Part shown: positions 1 to 6,366 of the stretch, piece by piece
Layout: each line of letters begins with the position of its first letter
Numbering within the stretch: position 1 is the stretch's first letter
Origin: Geodermatophilaceae bacterium
GTDB taxonomy: Bacteria > Actinomycetota > Actinomycetes > Mycobacteriales > Geodermatophilaceae
DNA length: 7,338 nucleotides
Direction of reading: 5' to 3'
NCBI GenBank assembly: GCA_013813215.1
Contig: JACCSC010000441.1
Coordinates: forward strand, 1-7,338
The notes under the pieces: generated by a model
The model's database searches: none
Told to the model about the DNA's origin: nothing
What the model saw: the letters and a program-made list of their open reading frames with translations, nothing else
Program-made: the position numbers and the translations under genes

Positions 1-6
1 GTCCGG

Positions 7-777
7 GTGAGCGCCGCCGACCGCTGGCGGGAGGAACTGGCCGCGTGGGCGATCCCGCCGGAGATCCTCGCCGCCGCGCCGGAGTCGCCGTACGGCTTCC
101 CGGCCGGGATGTTCGGCGCACCTCCCGAGCCCACCGACACCCCGTCGCACCGTCGGGCCCGCGAGGCGATGCCGGTCGGAGGCACCGTCCTCGACGTCGG
201 TTGCGGCGGGGGAGCCGGGGCCTTCGGCGTGGTGCCACCGGCGGCCGTGGCGGTCGGCGTGGACTCGGCGGCGCACATGCTGCTGGCCTTCGCCGCCGCG
301 GCTGGAGCGCGCGGTGTCGAGCACCGGGAGCTGCTGGGTGAGTGGCCTGCGATTGCGGCAGAGGCCGGTACGGCGGACGTCGTGGTCGCGCACCACGTGA
401 CGTACAACGTGCCCGAACTCGTGCCCTTCGCGGCCGCGTTGCACGCCGCGGCGCGCGCCCGGGTCGTCATCGAGATGACCGACGTCCACCCCTGGGTGCC
501 GACCAACGACCTGTGGTTGCGGTTCCACGACTTGCCGCGACCGCACGGCCCGACCGCGGCGCTGTGCGCCGAGGTGCTGCGCGAGGCGGGCTACGACGTA
601 CGGGCCGAGACCTGGCAGCGGCCGTCCCGGCGGACCGACCGGGCCGCCACCGTGGCCTTCATCCGCCGCCGGCTCTGCGTCCCGGCCGAGCGCGATCCCG
701 AGGTCGACGCAGCGTTGCCGCCGGACTACGAGTTCACGCCGCGCACAGTGGTCACGCTGACGTGGGATCCGGTCTAG
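7..777 (+). CDS. Class I SAM-dependent methyltransferase, substrate unknown
   Basis: A 256-residue protein with a Rossmann-type methyltransferase core. Motif I is clear as VLDVGCGGG at residues 61-69, the glycine loop that binds S-adenosylmethionine. It is followed by an acidic post-I strand end, GVDSA (84-88), and a motif-II-like strand ADVVVAHHVTYNV (123-135). The C-terminal third, rich in Arg and Pro, gives no substrate clue. No signal peptide or membrane segment is visible, so it should be cytoplasmic. The start chosen is GTG at position 7, followed by SAADRWREELAAWAIP. The ribosome binding site lies outside the window and the frame is open to the left edge, so a longer N-terminus cannot be excluded. 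It converges on the ABM-fold gene, with no bases between the two stop codons. The fold is well supported; the acceptor (small molecule, RNA or protein) is not known. Confidence 0.85.
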   Translation: MSAADRWREELAAWAIPPEILAAAPESPYGFPAGMFGAPPEPTDTPSHRRAREAMPVGGTVLDVGCGGGAGAFGVVPPAAVAVGVDSAAHMLLAFAAAAGARGVEHRELLGEWPAIAAEAGTADVVVAHHVTYNVPELVPFAAALHAAARARVVIEMTDVHPWVPTNDLWLRFHDLPRPHGPTAALCAEVLREAGYDVRAETWQRPSRRTDRAATVAFIRRRLCVPAERDPEVDAALPPDYEFTPRTVVTLTWDPV

Positions 778-1074
778 TCAGAGCTTGGCGGCCAGGACGT
801 CGATCGGCTTGATGTCCGGCGGCGAGCTGAACAGCTCGTCGGCCTTGGCCATCAGGGCTGCCGCGATCGGTCCGTTCAGGTGCGTCTGCCGGCCCTCGTC
901 GGACGGGAACACGTCGAAGACGCCGTACGTCGAGTCGTCGATCTTGATCGCGAACCACGCGGTGGTGTCCGGCTCGTCCTGGGCCAGCGGGAGCGCGCTC
1001 TCCAGGAACGACGCGACGTCGCTCTCCTTGCCGGGCTTGGCGGTGACCGTGACGAGCAGACCCTTGGTGACCAT
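778..1074 (-). CDS. Antibiotic biosynthesis monooxygenase (ABM)-like small protein, putative quinol monooxygenase
   Basis: A 98-residue single-domain protein with the length and pattern of the ABM ferredoxin-like fold: an initial strand (GLLVTVTAKPGKE, residues 5-17), a helix (VASFLESALPLAQ), a central strand pair (TTAWFAIKIDDSTYGVFDVFP) and a helix ending in KADELFSSPP. Such proteins form dimeric barrels and may oxidise quinols or aromatic substrates without cofactors; many family members have no proven activity. The frame runs on to 1149, but ATG at 1074 is preferred. It has an AAGGGA ribosome binding site about 7 nt upstream, and the protein then begins MVTKGLLV like other family members. 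The gene lies 118 bp after accA3 on the same strand. The long leader suggests its own promoter rather than tight operon membership. The family call is firm; the reaction is unknown. Confidence 0.8.
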   Translation of the reverse strand: MVTKGLLVTVTAKPGKESDVASFLESALPLAQDEPDTTAWFAIKIDDSTYGVFDVFPSDEGRQTHLNGPIAAALMAKADELFSSPPDIKPIDVLAAKL

Positions 1075-1106
1075 GATCGTTCCCTTCAGCCGGGCGGATT
1101 CCCTCC

Positions 1107-1112
1107 AACGTA
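1107..1112 (-). promoter_or_regulatory. Possible -10 element for the ABM-like gene
   Basis: On the minus strand TACGTT fits the actinobacterial TANNNT -10 pattern. It would start transcription near 1100, giving a leader of about 26 nt that contains the AAGGGA ribosome binding site. No recognisable -35 hexamer is present at 16-19 bp, so this is a weak call based on the -10 pattern and position alone. Confidence 0.25.
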
Positions 1113-1129
1113 GTGCGCAGGCGACGCCG

Positions 1130-1144
1130 CCGAAGTGACTTCGG
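1130..1144 (-). terminator. Perfect 6-bp stem-loop between accA3 and the ABM-like gene
   Basis: A perfect inverted repeat, CCGAAG with CTTCGG and a 3-nt loop, begins 49 nt beyond the accA3 stop codon. No T-tract follows on the minus strand, so it is not a canonical intrinsic terminator. It could be a tailless actinobacterial terminator, an mRNA 3'-end stabiliser, or a protein site in the leader of the next gene. Confidence 0.3.
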
Positions 1145-1192
1145 GACAAAGCGAAGATGAGCCTGGGTCACCTGATCGAAGTCGAGCACTGG

Positions 1193-2947
1193 TCAGGCGT
1201 CGGTGATGTCGCAGATCACCGCGCCGCTGGTGACCACGGCGCCGACCTCCGCCTTGAGACCGGACACGACCCCGTCCTTGTGCGCGTTGAGCGGTTGCTC
1301 CATCTTCATCGCCTCGAGGACGACGATCAGGTCACCGGCGGCCACCGCGTCGCCGTCGGAGACCGCGATCTTCACGATCGTTCCCTGCATGGGCGAGGTC
1401 AGCGAGTCGCCGCCGGCCGCTCCGCCGGCCCGCTTGCCGCCGGCCCGGCGGGGTGCCGCCTTGGTGATCTTCGCCCCGGCTCCGAGCCCGGCGGGCAGGG
1501 TGACCTCCAGCCGCCGTCCGCCGACCTCGACCACCACCGTCTCCCGCTCGGCCAGCTCCTCGCCGGCGTCGGAGGTCCCGTCGTACGGCTCGATCTGGTT
1601 GTCGAACTCGGTCTCGATCCAGCGGGTGTGCACCGTGAACGGCGAACCGTCCGGCGGCGCGAACGCCGGGTCCGAGACCACCGCGCGGTGGAACGGCAGC
1701 ACGGTAGCCAGCCCCTCCACCTGCATCTCGGCCAGCGCCCGCCGCGAGCGCTCCAGCGCCTCGGACCGCGACGACCCGGACACGATCAGCTTGGCCAGCA
1801 GGGAGTCGAACGCGCCGCCGATGACCGAGCCCGTCTCGACGCCGGCGTCCATCCGGACGCCCGGCCCGGACGGCGGTCCCCACACCGTCACCGTTCCCGG
1901 GCCGGGCAGGAAACCCCGCCCGGCGTCCTCGCCGTTGATCCGGAACTCGAAGGCGTGCCCGTGCGGCTCCGGATCCTCGGTGATGGACAGCTCGAGACCG
2001 GCAGCGATGCGCAGCTGCTCGCGCACCAGGTCCAGGCCGGTCGTCTCCTCCGACACGGGGTGCTCGACCTGCAGCCGGGTGTTGACCTCGAGGAAGGAGA
2101 TCGTCCCGTCGGCGGCGACGAGGTACTCCACCGTGCCCGCCCCGTGGTACCCCGCCTCGCGGCAGATCGCCTTCGCCGAGGTGTGGATCTCCGCGCGCTG
2201 TTCGTCGGTGAGGAAGGGTGCGGGCGCCTCCTCGACCAGCTTCTGGTGCCGCCGCTGCAACGAGCAGTCCCGCGTGCCCACCACGACGACGTTGCCGTGC
2301 GTGTCCGCGAGCACCTGCGCCTCGACGTGCCGTGGCTTGTCGAGGTAGCGCTCGACGAAGCACTCACCGCGGCCGAACGCCGACTCCGCCTCGCGGACGG
2401 CCGAGGCGAACAGCTCCGGGATCTCCTTGCTGTCGCGCGCCACCTTCAGCCCGCGCCCGCCGCCGCCGAACGCCGCTTTGATGGCCACCGGGAGACCGTG
2501 CTCCTCGGCGAAGGCGACCACCTCGTCAGGGCCGCTGACCGGGTCCTTGGTGCCGGGGACGAGCGGCGCCCCGGCCTTGGTCGCGATGTGCCGAGCCTGC
2601 ACCTTGTCGCCGAGGGCGATGATGGCCTCCGGCGTCGGGCCGACCCAGGTCAGGCCCGCGTCGATGACGGCCTGCGCGAAGCCGGCGTTCTCCGACAGGA
2701 ACCCGTAGCCCGGGTGGACGGTGTCCGCGCCCGAGTCGGCGCACGCCTCGAGGATCTTGTCGGTCAGGAGGTAGGACTCGCCCGGCGTCGCGCCTCCGAG
2801 GGCGAAGGCCTCGTCGGCCATCCGCACGTGCAGCGCGTCACGGTCCGGTTCGGCGTACACGGCCACGCTGGTCAGTCCGGCGTCCCGACAGGCGCGAATG
2901 ATCCGGACGGCGATCTCGCCGCGGTTGGCGATGAGGACCTTCTGCAC
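1193..2947 (-). CDS. accA3: Acetyl/propionyl-CoA carboxylase alpha subunit (biotin carboxylase + biotin carrier)
   Basis: This 584-residue protein carries out the first half-reaction, ATP- and bicarbonate-dependent carboxylation of biotin, and carries the biotin itself. The biotin carboxylase domain opens with KVLIANRGEIAVRII (3-17). It has the ATP-grasp glycine loop FGGGGRGLKV (160-169) and the catalytic segment FLEVNTRLQVEHPVSE (285-300), with Glu287, Asn289 and Arg291. After a linker and an Ala/Gly/Arg-rich hinge (about 498-513), a biotinyl domain ends the chain, with the target lysine Lys548 in EAMKMEQP. Length fits actinobacterial AccA2/AccA3 subunits (about 590-600). The start is GTG at 2947, with a GGAAGG ribosome binding site 6 nt upstream; the frame extends further, but that part overlaps maf and lacks homology. 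It is the last carboxylase gene of the accD5-accE5-maf-accA3 unit. BirA, encoded divergently, should biotinylate it. The symbol rests on locus order and domain layout. Confidence 0.95.
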   Translation of the reverse strand: MQKVLIANRGEIAVRIIRACRDAGLTSVAVYAEPDRDALHVRMADEAFALGGATPGESYLLTDKILEACADSGADTVHPGYGFLSENAGFAQAVIDAGLTWVGPTPEAIIALGDKVQARHIATKAGAPLVPGTKDPVSGPDEVVAFAEEHGLPVAIKAAFGGGGRGLKVARDSKEIPELFASAVREAESAFGRGECFVERYLDKPRHVEAQVLADTHGNVVVVGTRDCSLQRRHQKLVEEAPAPFLTDEQRAEIHTSAKAICREAGYHGAGTVEYLVAADGTISFLEVNTRLQVEHPVSEETTGLDLVREQLRIAAGLELSITEDPEPHGHAFEFRINGEDAGRGFLPGPGTVTVWGPPSGPGVRMDAGVETGSVIGGAFDSLLAKLIVSGSSRSEALERSRRALAEMQVEGLATVLPFHRAVVSDPAFAPPDGSPFTVHTRWIETEFDNQIEPYDGTSDAGEELAERETVVVEVGGRRLEVTLPAGLGAGAKITKAAPRRAGGKRAGGAAGGDSLTSPMQGTIVKIAVSDGDAVAAGDLIVVLEAMKMEQPLNAHKDGVVSGLKAEVGAVVTSGAVICDITDA

Positions 2948-2979
2948 GCGATTCCTTCCGGTGTGCGACGGCCGTGAGT

Positions 2980-3570
2980 CTAGGGACTGGCCCACAGCTC
3001 GTGGATCGCGACGCCGTGCCGCGCGAGCAGGCGGCGCAGCGCCGGCAGGGACAACCCGACCACCGTCCCGTGGTCGCCCTGGATGGCCTCGACGTACGCC
3101 GCCCCACGCCCGTCGATCGTGAAAGCGCCGGCCACCCGCAGCGGCTCCCCGGACTCGAGGTACGCCGCCAGCTCGACCGGCGACGGCCGTCCGAAGTGCA
3201 CCACGGTGGCCGTCGCCTCCGCGTACGACGTCCCGCCGTGGACGAGGCAGTGCCCGGTGCGCAGGGTGCCGCTGCGCCCCGCCATCCGCGCCCACCGCTC
3301 CCGCGCGTCGTCGGCGTCGCGGGGGCGGCCCAACGACTCCCCGTCCAGATCGAGCACCGAGTCGCAGCCCAGGATGAGCGCGTCGGGCCGGATCCGGGCC
3401 ACGGCGAGGGCTTTGGCCGATGCCAGCCGTCCGACCAGGGTCGCCGGGTCACACGCGGGTACGGCGGACTCGTCGACGCCGCTCACGACGACCTCGGGCT
3501 CGATCCCCGCAGCCTGCAACAGGGCCAGCCGGGCCGGGGAGGCGCTGGCCAGGACGAACGGCGGTCTCAC
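2980..3570 (-). CDS. maf: Maf/HAM1-like nucleoside triphosphate pyrophosphatase
   Basis: Maf proteins hydrolyse non-canonical or modified nucleoside triphosphates to monophosphates (house-cleaning) and have been linked to septum control. From the GTG at 3570 the protein has 196 residues. It shows the N-terminal phosphate-binding motif LASASPARL, the acidic metal-binding region GCDSV, and the C-terminal block GEPLRVAGAFTIDGRGAAYV followed by VVGLSLP. Two positions usually basic in Maf differ: SASPRR is SASPAR, and GKP is GRP. Start choice: GTG at 3570 overlaps the accE5 stop as GTGA, a typical coupling junction, and puts the first motif 5 residues in, as in relatives. An upstream in-frame GTG at 3591 would add 7 residues. 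Neither has a strong ribosome binding site. It lies inside the carboxylase operon, 32 bp before accA3. Family assignment is firm; substrate is inferred. Confidence 0.9.
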   Translation of the reverse strand: MRPPFVLASASPARLALLQAAGIEPEVVVSGVDESAVPACDPATLVGRLASAKALAVARIRPDALILGCDSVLDLDGESLGRPRDADDARERWARMAGRSGTLRTGHCLVHGGTSYAEATATVVHFGRPSPVELAAYLESGEPLRVAGAFTIDGRGAAYVEAIQGDHGTVVGLSLPALRRLLARHGVAIHELWASP

Positions 3571-3776
3571 CGCCAGGTCGACGTCCGCCACACACCCGGC
3601 CCACTGCGCAGGCCGGTCCGCAGGCGGGTGGCCCGGTCCGACCAGCCCGGCCTGTGGTGGTGGGCCGGTGTCGCCGGAGTGCGGCTCAGCACGACCGCGA
3701 GCAGGGCGGCCAGTTGCTCGTCGTCCGGGTCGCCACGCACCACCCGCAGTACCGGCTCGGCCCGTTCTTCGGTCAC
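3567..3776 (-). CDS. accE5: Acyl-CoA carboxylase epsilon subunit
   Basis: A 69-residue protein matching the small actinobacterial epsilon subunit that binds the beta/alpha complex and stimulates carboxylase activity. It has the short core VLRVVRGDPDDEQLAALLAV, a variable middle rich in His and Pro, and the typical basic tail with a Trp close to the C-terminus (PGVWRTSTWR). The start chosen is GTG at 3776, with a GAGG ribosome binding site 7 nt upstream, 13 bp after the accD5 stop. The frame extends to 3833, but that part overlaps accD5 and is Arg/Cys/Ser-rich and unlike the family. Its stop overlaps the maf start by 4 nt (GTGA). Epsilon subunits are poorly conserved, so identification rests jointly on the RVVRGDP core, the size and the position after accD5. 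Confidence 0.88.
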   Translation of the reverse strand: MTEERAEPVLRVVRGDPDDEQLAALLAVVLSRTPATPAHHHRPGWSDRATRLRTGLRSGPGVWRTSTWR

Positions 3777-3789
3777 CGCGGTTCCTCGG

Positions 3790-5406
3790 TCACAGCGGGA
3801 TGTTCCCGTGCTTCTTCGGGGGCATCGACTCACGCTTGTTCTGCAGCAGCCGGAGCGCGCGGATGACGTAGGCCCGGGTGTACGCCGGGGGGATCACGGA
3901 GTCCACGTAGCCGCGCTCGGCCGCGACGTAGGGGTTGGCCAGGGTGTCCTCGTACTCGGTGACGTACTGCTGGCGCGCCGTTTCCGGGTCGGAGCTCTCG
4001 GCCAGCTCGCTGCGATACAGGATGTTCACCGCGCCCTGCGCCCCCATGACGGCGATCTGCGCGGTGGGCCAGGCCAGGTTGACGTCGGCGCCGAGGTGCT
4101 TGGAACCCATGACGTCGTACGCCCCGCCGTAGGCCTTGCGGGTGATGACGGTGACCTTGGGGACGGTGGCCTCGGCGTAGGCGTAGATCAGCTTCGCTCC
4201 ACGCCGGATGATGCCGTCCCACTCCTGGCCCGTACCGGGAAGGAAGCCCGGTACGTCGACGAAGGTCAGCACCGGGACGTTGAACGCGTCGCAGGTCCGC
4301 ACGAAGCGGGCCGCCTTCTCCGAGGCGTTGATATCCAGGCAGCCGGCAAGGACCAACGGCTGGTTGGCCACGACGCCGACGGTGTGTCCCTCTACCCGGC
4401 CGAAGCCGCACAGGATGTTCGGGGCGAACAACTCGTGGATCTCCAGGAAGTCGCCCTCGTCGAGGACGTGCGTGATGACCTCGTGCATGTCGTACGGGGT
4501 GTTCGCCGAGTCCGGGATGAACGTGTCCAGCTCGCGGTCGACATCGGTGATGCAGTCCGGGATGGACACGTCGAACTCGACGTCGTAGCTCGGCACCTCG
4601 TCCAGGTTGTTGCTCGGCAGGAACGACAGGAGCGCCTTGACGAAGTCGATCGCCTCCTGCTCGTCAGCGGCCATGTGGTGGGCCACGCCGGACTTTGTGT
4701 TGTGTGACAGCGCCCCGCCGAGCTCCTCCATCGGGACGTCCTCACCGGTGACGGTCTTGATCACGTCGGGTCCGGTGATGAACATGTGCGAGGTCTGGTC
4801 GACCATCACCGTGAAGTCGGTGATCGCGGGGGAGTAGACCGCTCCGCCGGCGCAGGGACCCATGATCAACGAGATCTGCGGGATGACGCCGGAGGCCTGC
4901 ACGTTGCGGTAGAAGATCTCGCCGTACAGCCCGAGGGAAACCACCCCCTCCTGGATCCGCGCGCCCCCGGAGTCGTTCATCCCGACCAGCGGGCAGCCGT
5001 TCTTCATGGCCAGGTCCATGACCTTGACGATCTTCTCGCCGAAGACCTCGCCCAGCGAACCCCCGAACACGGTGAAGTCCTGGGCGAAGACACAGATCGG
5101 GCGGCCGTCCACCGTGCCGTAGCCGGTGACGACGCCGTCGCCGTACGGCCGGTTCTTCTCCTGCCCGAAGGCGATGCTGCGGTGGCGGGCCAGCTCGTCC
5201 ATCTCGATGAACGAGCCCGGATCCAACAGCAGGTCGATCCGTTCGCGGGCGGTCATCTTGCCGCGCTTGTGCTGCTTGTCCACCGCCCGCGCCGACCCGG
5301 CGTGCACGGCCTCGTCGTTGCGCCGGATCAGGTCGGCGAGCTTGCCGGCCGTCGTGTGCACGTCGGGCTGCTCGGCAGCCTGGTCGGCCTCGAATTGGGC
5401 GGTCAC
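3790..5406 (-). CDS. accD5: Propionyl-CoA carboxylase beta subunit (carboxyltransferase)
   Basis: This 538-residue protein transfers the carboxyl group from biotin to an acyl-CoA, giving methylmalonyl-CoA or malonyl-CoA; it normally forms a hexamer. The start region VHTTAGKLADLIRR (16-29) and KRGKMTARERIDLLLDPGSF (47-66) are typical of the AccD5/PccB group. The two crotonase-like halves each supply an oxyanion-hole glycine motif: GPCAGGAVYSP (183-193) and AYGGAYDVMG (about 425-434). Asp431 in GGAYD aligns with the PccB Asp422 position reported to govern acyl-chain choice, favouring propionyl-CoA; other acyl-CoA carboxylases can have Ile there. The start is GTG at 5406. No Shine-Dalgarno sequence precedes it, and a TANNNT -10 sits 8 nt upstream, suggesting a leaderless mRNA. 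It is the first gene of the operon, 20 bp from divergent birA. Length matches the family. Confidence 0.95.
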   Translation of the reverse strand: MTAQFEADQAAEQPDVHTTAGKLADLIRRNDEAVHAGSARAVDKQHKRGKMTARERIDLLLDPGSFIEMDELARHRSIAFGQEKNRPYGDGVVTGYGTVDGRPICVFAQDFTVFGGSLGEVFGEKIVKVMDLAMKNGCPLVGMNDSGGARIQEGVVSLGLYGEIFYRNVQASGVIPQISLIMGPCAGGAVYSPAITDFTVMVDQTSHMFITGPDVIKTVTGEDVPMEELGGALSHNTKSGVAHHMAADEQEAIDFVKALLSFLPSNNLDEVPSYDVEFDVSIPDCITDVDRELDTFIPDSANTPYDMHEVITHVLDEGDFLEIHELFAPNILCGFGRVEGHTVGVVANQPLVLAGCLDINASEKAARFVRTCDAFNVPVLTFVDVPGFLPGTGQEWDGIIRRGAKLIYAYAEATVPKVTVITRKAYGGAYDVMGSKHLGADVNLAWPTAQIAVMGAQGAVNILYRSELAESSDPETARQQYVTEYEDTLANPYVAAERGYVDSVIPPAYTRAYVIRALRLLQNKRESMPPKKHGNIPL

Positions 5407-5413
5407 GGCTGGT

Positions 5414-5419
5414 TAGCCT
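5414..5419 (+). promoter_or_regulatory. Putative leaderless promoter -10 element of birA
   Basis: TAGCCT matches the TANNNT -10 pattern and ends 7 bases before the birA GTG at 5427, so transcription would begin at or next to the start codon. No Shine-Dalgarno sequence is present in the 20-bp spacer. No clear -35 hexamer is found at standard spacing; TTGGGC at 5395-5400 is only 13 bp away. Confidence 0.5.
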
Positions 5420-5420
5420 A
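5415..5420 (-). promoter_or_regulatory. Putative leaderless promoter -10 element of the accD5-accE5-maf-accA3 operon
   Basis: Read on the minus strand this is TAGGCT, matching TANNNT. Eight bases separate it from the accD5 GTG at 5406, close to the -10-to-start distance of leaderless actinobacterial transcripts, and no ribosome binding site lies in between. No convincing -35 hexamer is seen upstream, which would lie inside birA. It overlaps the birA -10 by five bases on the other strand. Confidence 0.5.
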
Positions 5421-5426
5421 GCCACG

Positions 5427-6230
5427 GTGTATGCCCACCTGGACCGGCCGCCGCTCGACTCCGCCGCGCTGTCGAAGGCGCTGGTGTACGAGGGGTCCCT
5501 GTGGTCCTCGGTGCAGGTCGTGCCGGTGACCGGCTCGACCAACGCCGATCTGATCGCGGCCGAGGCCCCGGAGGGGTCGGTGCTGGTGGCCGAGCACCAG
5601 GACGCCGGTCGCGGCCGCCTGGAGCGTCACTGGATTTCGCCACCGCAGGCTGGGCTGACCTTCTCCATCGTGCTGCGGCCGCCGGTGGCCCCGTCGAAGT
5701 GGGGGTGGCTGCCGCTGCTGGTCGGTGTCGCCCTGTGCGAGGCGGTCCGCTCGCTGGGCGAGGTGGGGGCGTGGCTGAAGTGGCCGAACGACCTGCTCGT
5801 CGGCCGGCGGCGCGACAAGGCGGCCGGCATCCTGGCCGAGGTCGCCGGTCCGGCGGTCGTCGTCGGCGTCGGGCTCAACGTCTCGACCCGCGCCGACGAG
5901 TTGCCCGCCGGCGCGACATCGCTGGCCCTGGCCGGTGCGGTCACCCAGGATCGCGACACCGTCCTGCGCGCCGTCCTGCGCGCTGTCGAGGTCCGGTATC
6001 GGTCCTGGTGCGCGGCCGAGGGGGACGCCGTCGGCTGCGGACTGCTCTCGGCGTACGTCGGGTTCTGCGACACCCTCGGCCGGGACGTGTCGGTGTCGGT
6101 ACCCGGTGGTCAGTCGATCGCGGGTCGGGCCGAGGCGATCGACAGTTCCGGTCGGCTGCTCGTCCGAGGCGACGGCGTCCTGCATCCGCTCGCGGCTGGC
6201 GACGTGAGGCACGTGCGAAGCGTCGGATAG
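5427..6230 (+). CDS. birA: Biotin--[acetyl-CoA-carboxylase] ligase (class I, no DNA-binding domain)
   Basis: A 267-residue enzyme that activates biotin with ATP and attaches it to the carrier lysine of biotin-dependent carboxylases, here most plausibly Lys548 of the adjacent AccA3. Visible motifs are GSTNADLI (36-43), the adenylate-binding loop AGRGRLERHWISPP (60-73), KWPNDLL (118-124) with Lys131 following, and VGVGLNV (146-152). A small C-terminal SH3-like domain (LGRDVSV to LHPLAAGDVRHVR) completes the family layout. There is no N-terminal helix-turn-helix, so unlike the E. coli protein it should not be a repressor. The start is GTG at 5427 with no ribosome binding site, consistent with a leaderless message. 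It is divergent from accD5, as in mycobacteria. Length and motif order are normal. Confidence 0.95.
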   Translation: MYAHLDRPPLDSAALSKALVYEGSLWSSVQVVPVTGSTNADLIAAEAPEGSVLVAEHQDAGRGRLERHWISPPQAGLTFSIVLRPPVAPSKWGWLPLLVGVALCEAVRSLGEVGAWLKWPNDLLVGRRRDKAAGILAEVAGPAVVVGVGLNVSTRADELPAGATSLALAGAVTQDRDTVLRAVLRAVEVRYRSWCAAEGDAVGCGLLSAYVGFCDTLGRDVSVSVPGGQSIAGRAEAIDSSGRLLVRGDGVLHPLAAGDVRHVRSVG

Positions 6231-6366
6231 CCGGCGCCCACCATCAGCCGTGAGCGTCGGGCGGGTCGCTGCTTGGGGGGCCGGTCGCTGGTCAAACCGT
6301 CAGCGACGGCGGATGCTTCTGCGAGCGTCGTTCAGGCGCGGCGTCCCTCTCGGACCGGAGGTATGC
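6231..6366. other. Intergenic spacer after birA
   Basis: 136 bp with no convincing gene. A weak inverted repeat, TCGCTG (6285-6290) with CAGCGA (6301-6306), has no T-tract after it. No TANNNT -10 is found in the stretch. It ends with the GGAGG ribosome binding site (6357-6361) of the next gene. It marks the change from the core locus to less GC-biased sequence. Confidence 0.4.

Noticed and set aside
1075..1149. N-terminal extension of the ABM-like protein to 1149
   Set aside because: The extra 25 residues are unlike the family, and ATG 1074 has a good ribosome binding site.
1157..2977. Long plus-strand frame opposite accA3 (606 codons)
   Set aside because: It is the antisense shadow of a high-GC gene, giving Arg/Gly/Asp/Leu-rich sequence with no domain.
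2948..3295. N-terminal extension of AccA3 to 3295
   Set aside because: It is out-of-frame translation of maf, rich in Arg and Gly. GTG 2947 has a GGAAGG site and begins the biotin carboxylase domain.
2974..4707. Long plus-strand frame opposite maf, accE5 and accD5
   Set aside because: It is an antisense shadow spanning three well-supported genes.
6285..6306. Inverted repeat TCGCTG/CAGCGA as birA terminator
   Set aside because: The stem is only 6 bp, the loop is 10 nt and no T-tract follows; such pairs are expected by chance in GC-rich DNA.
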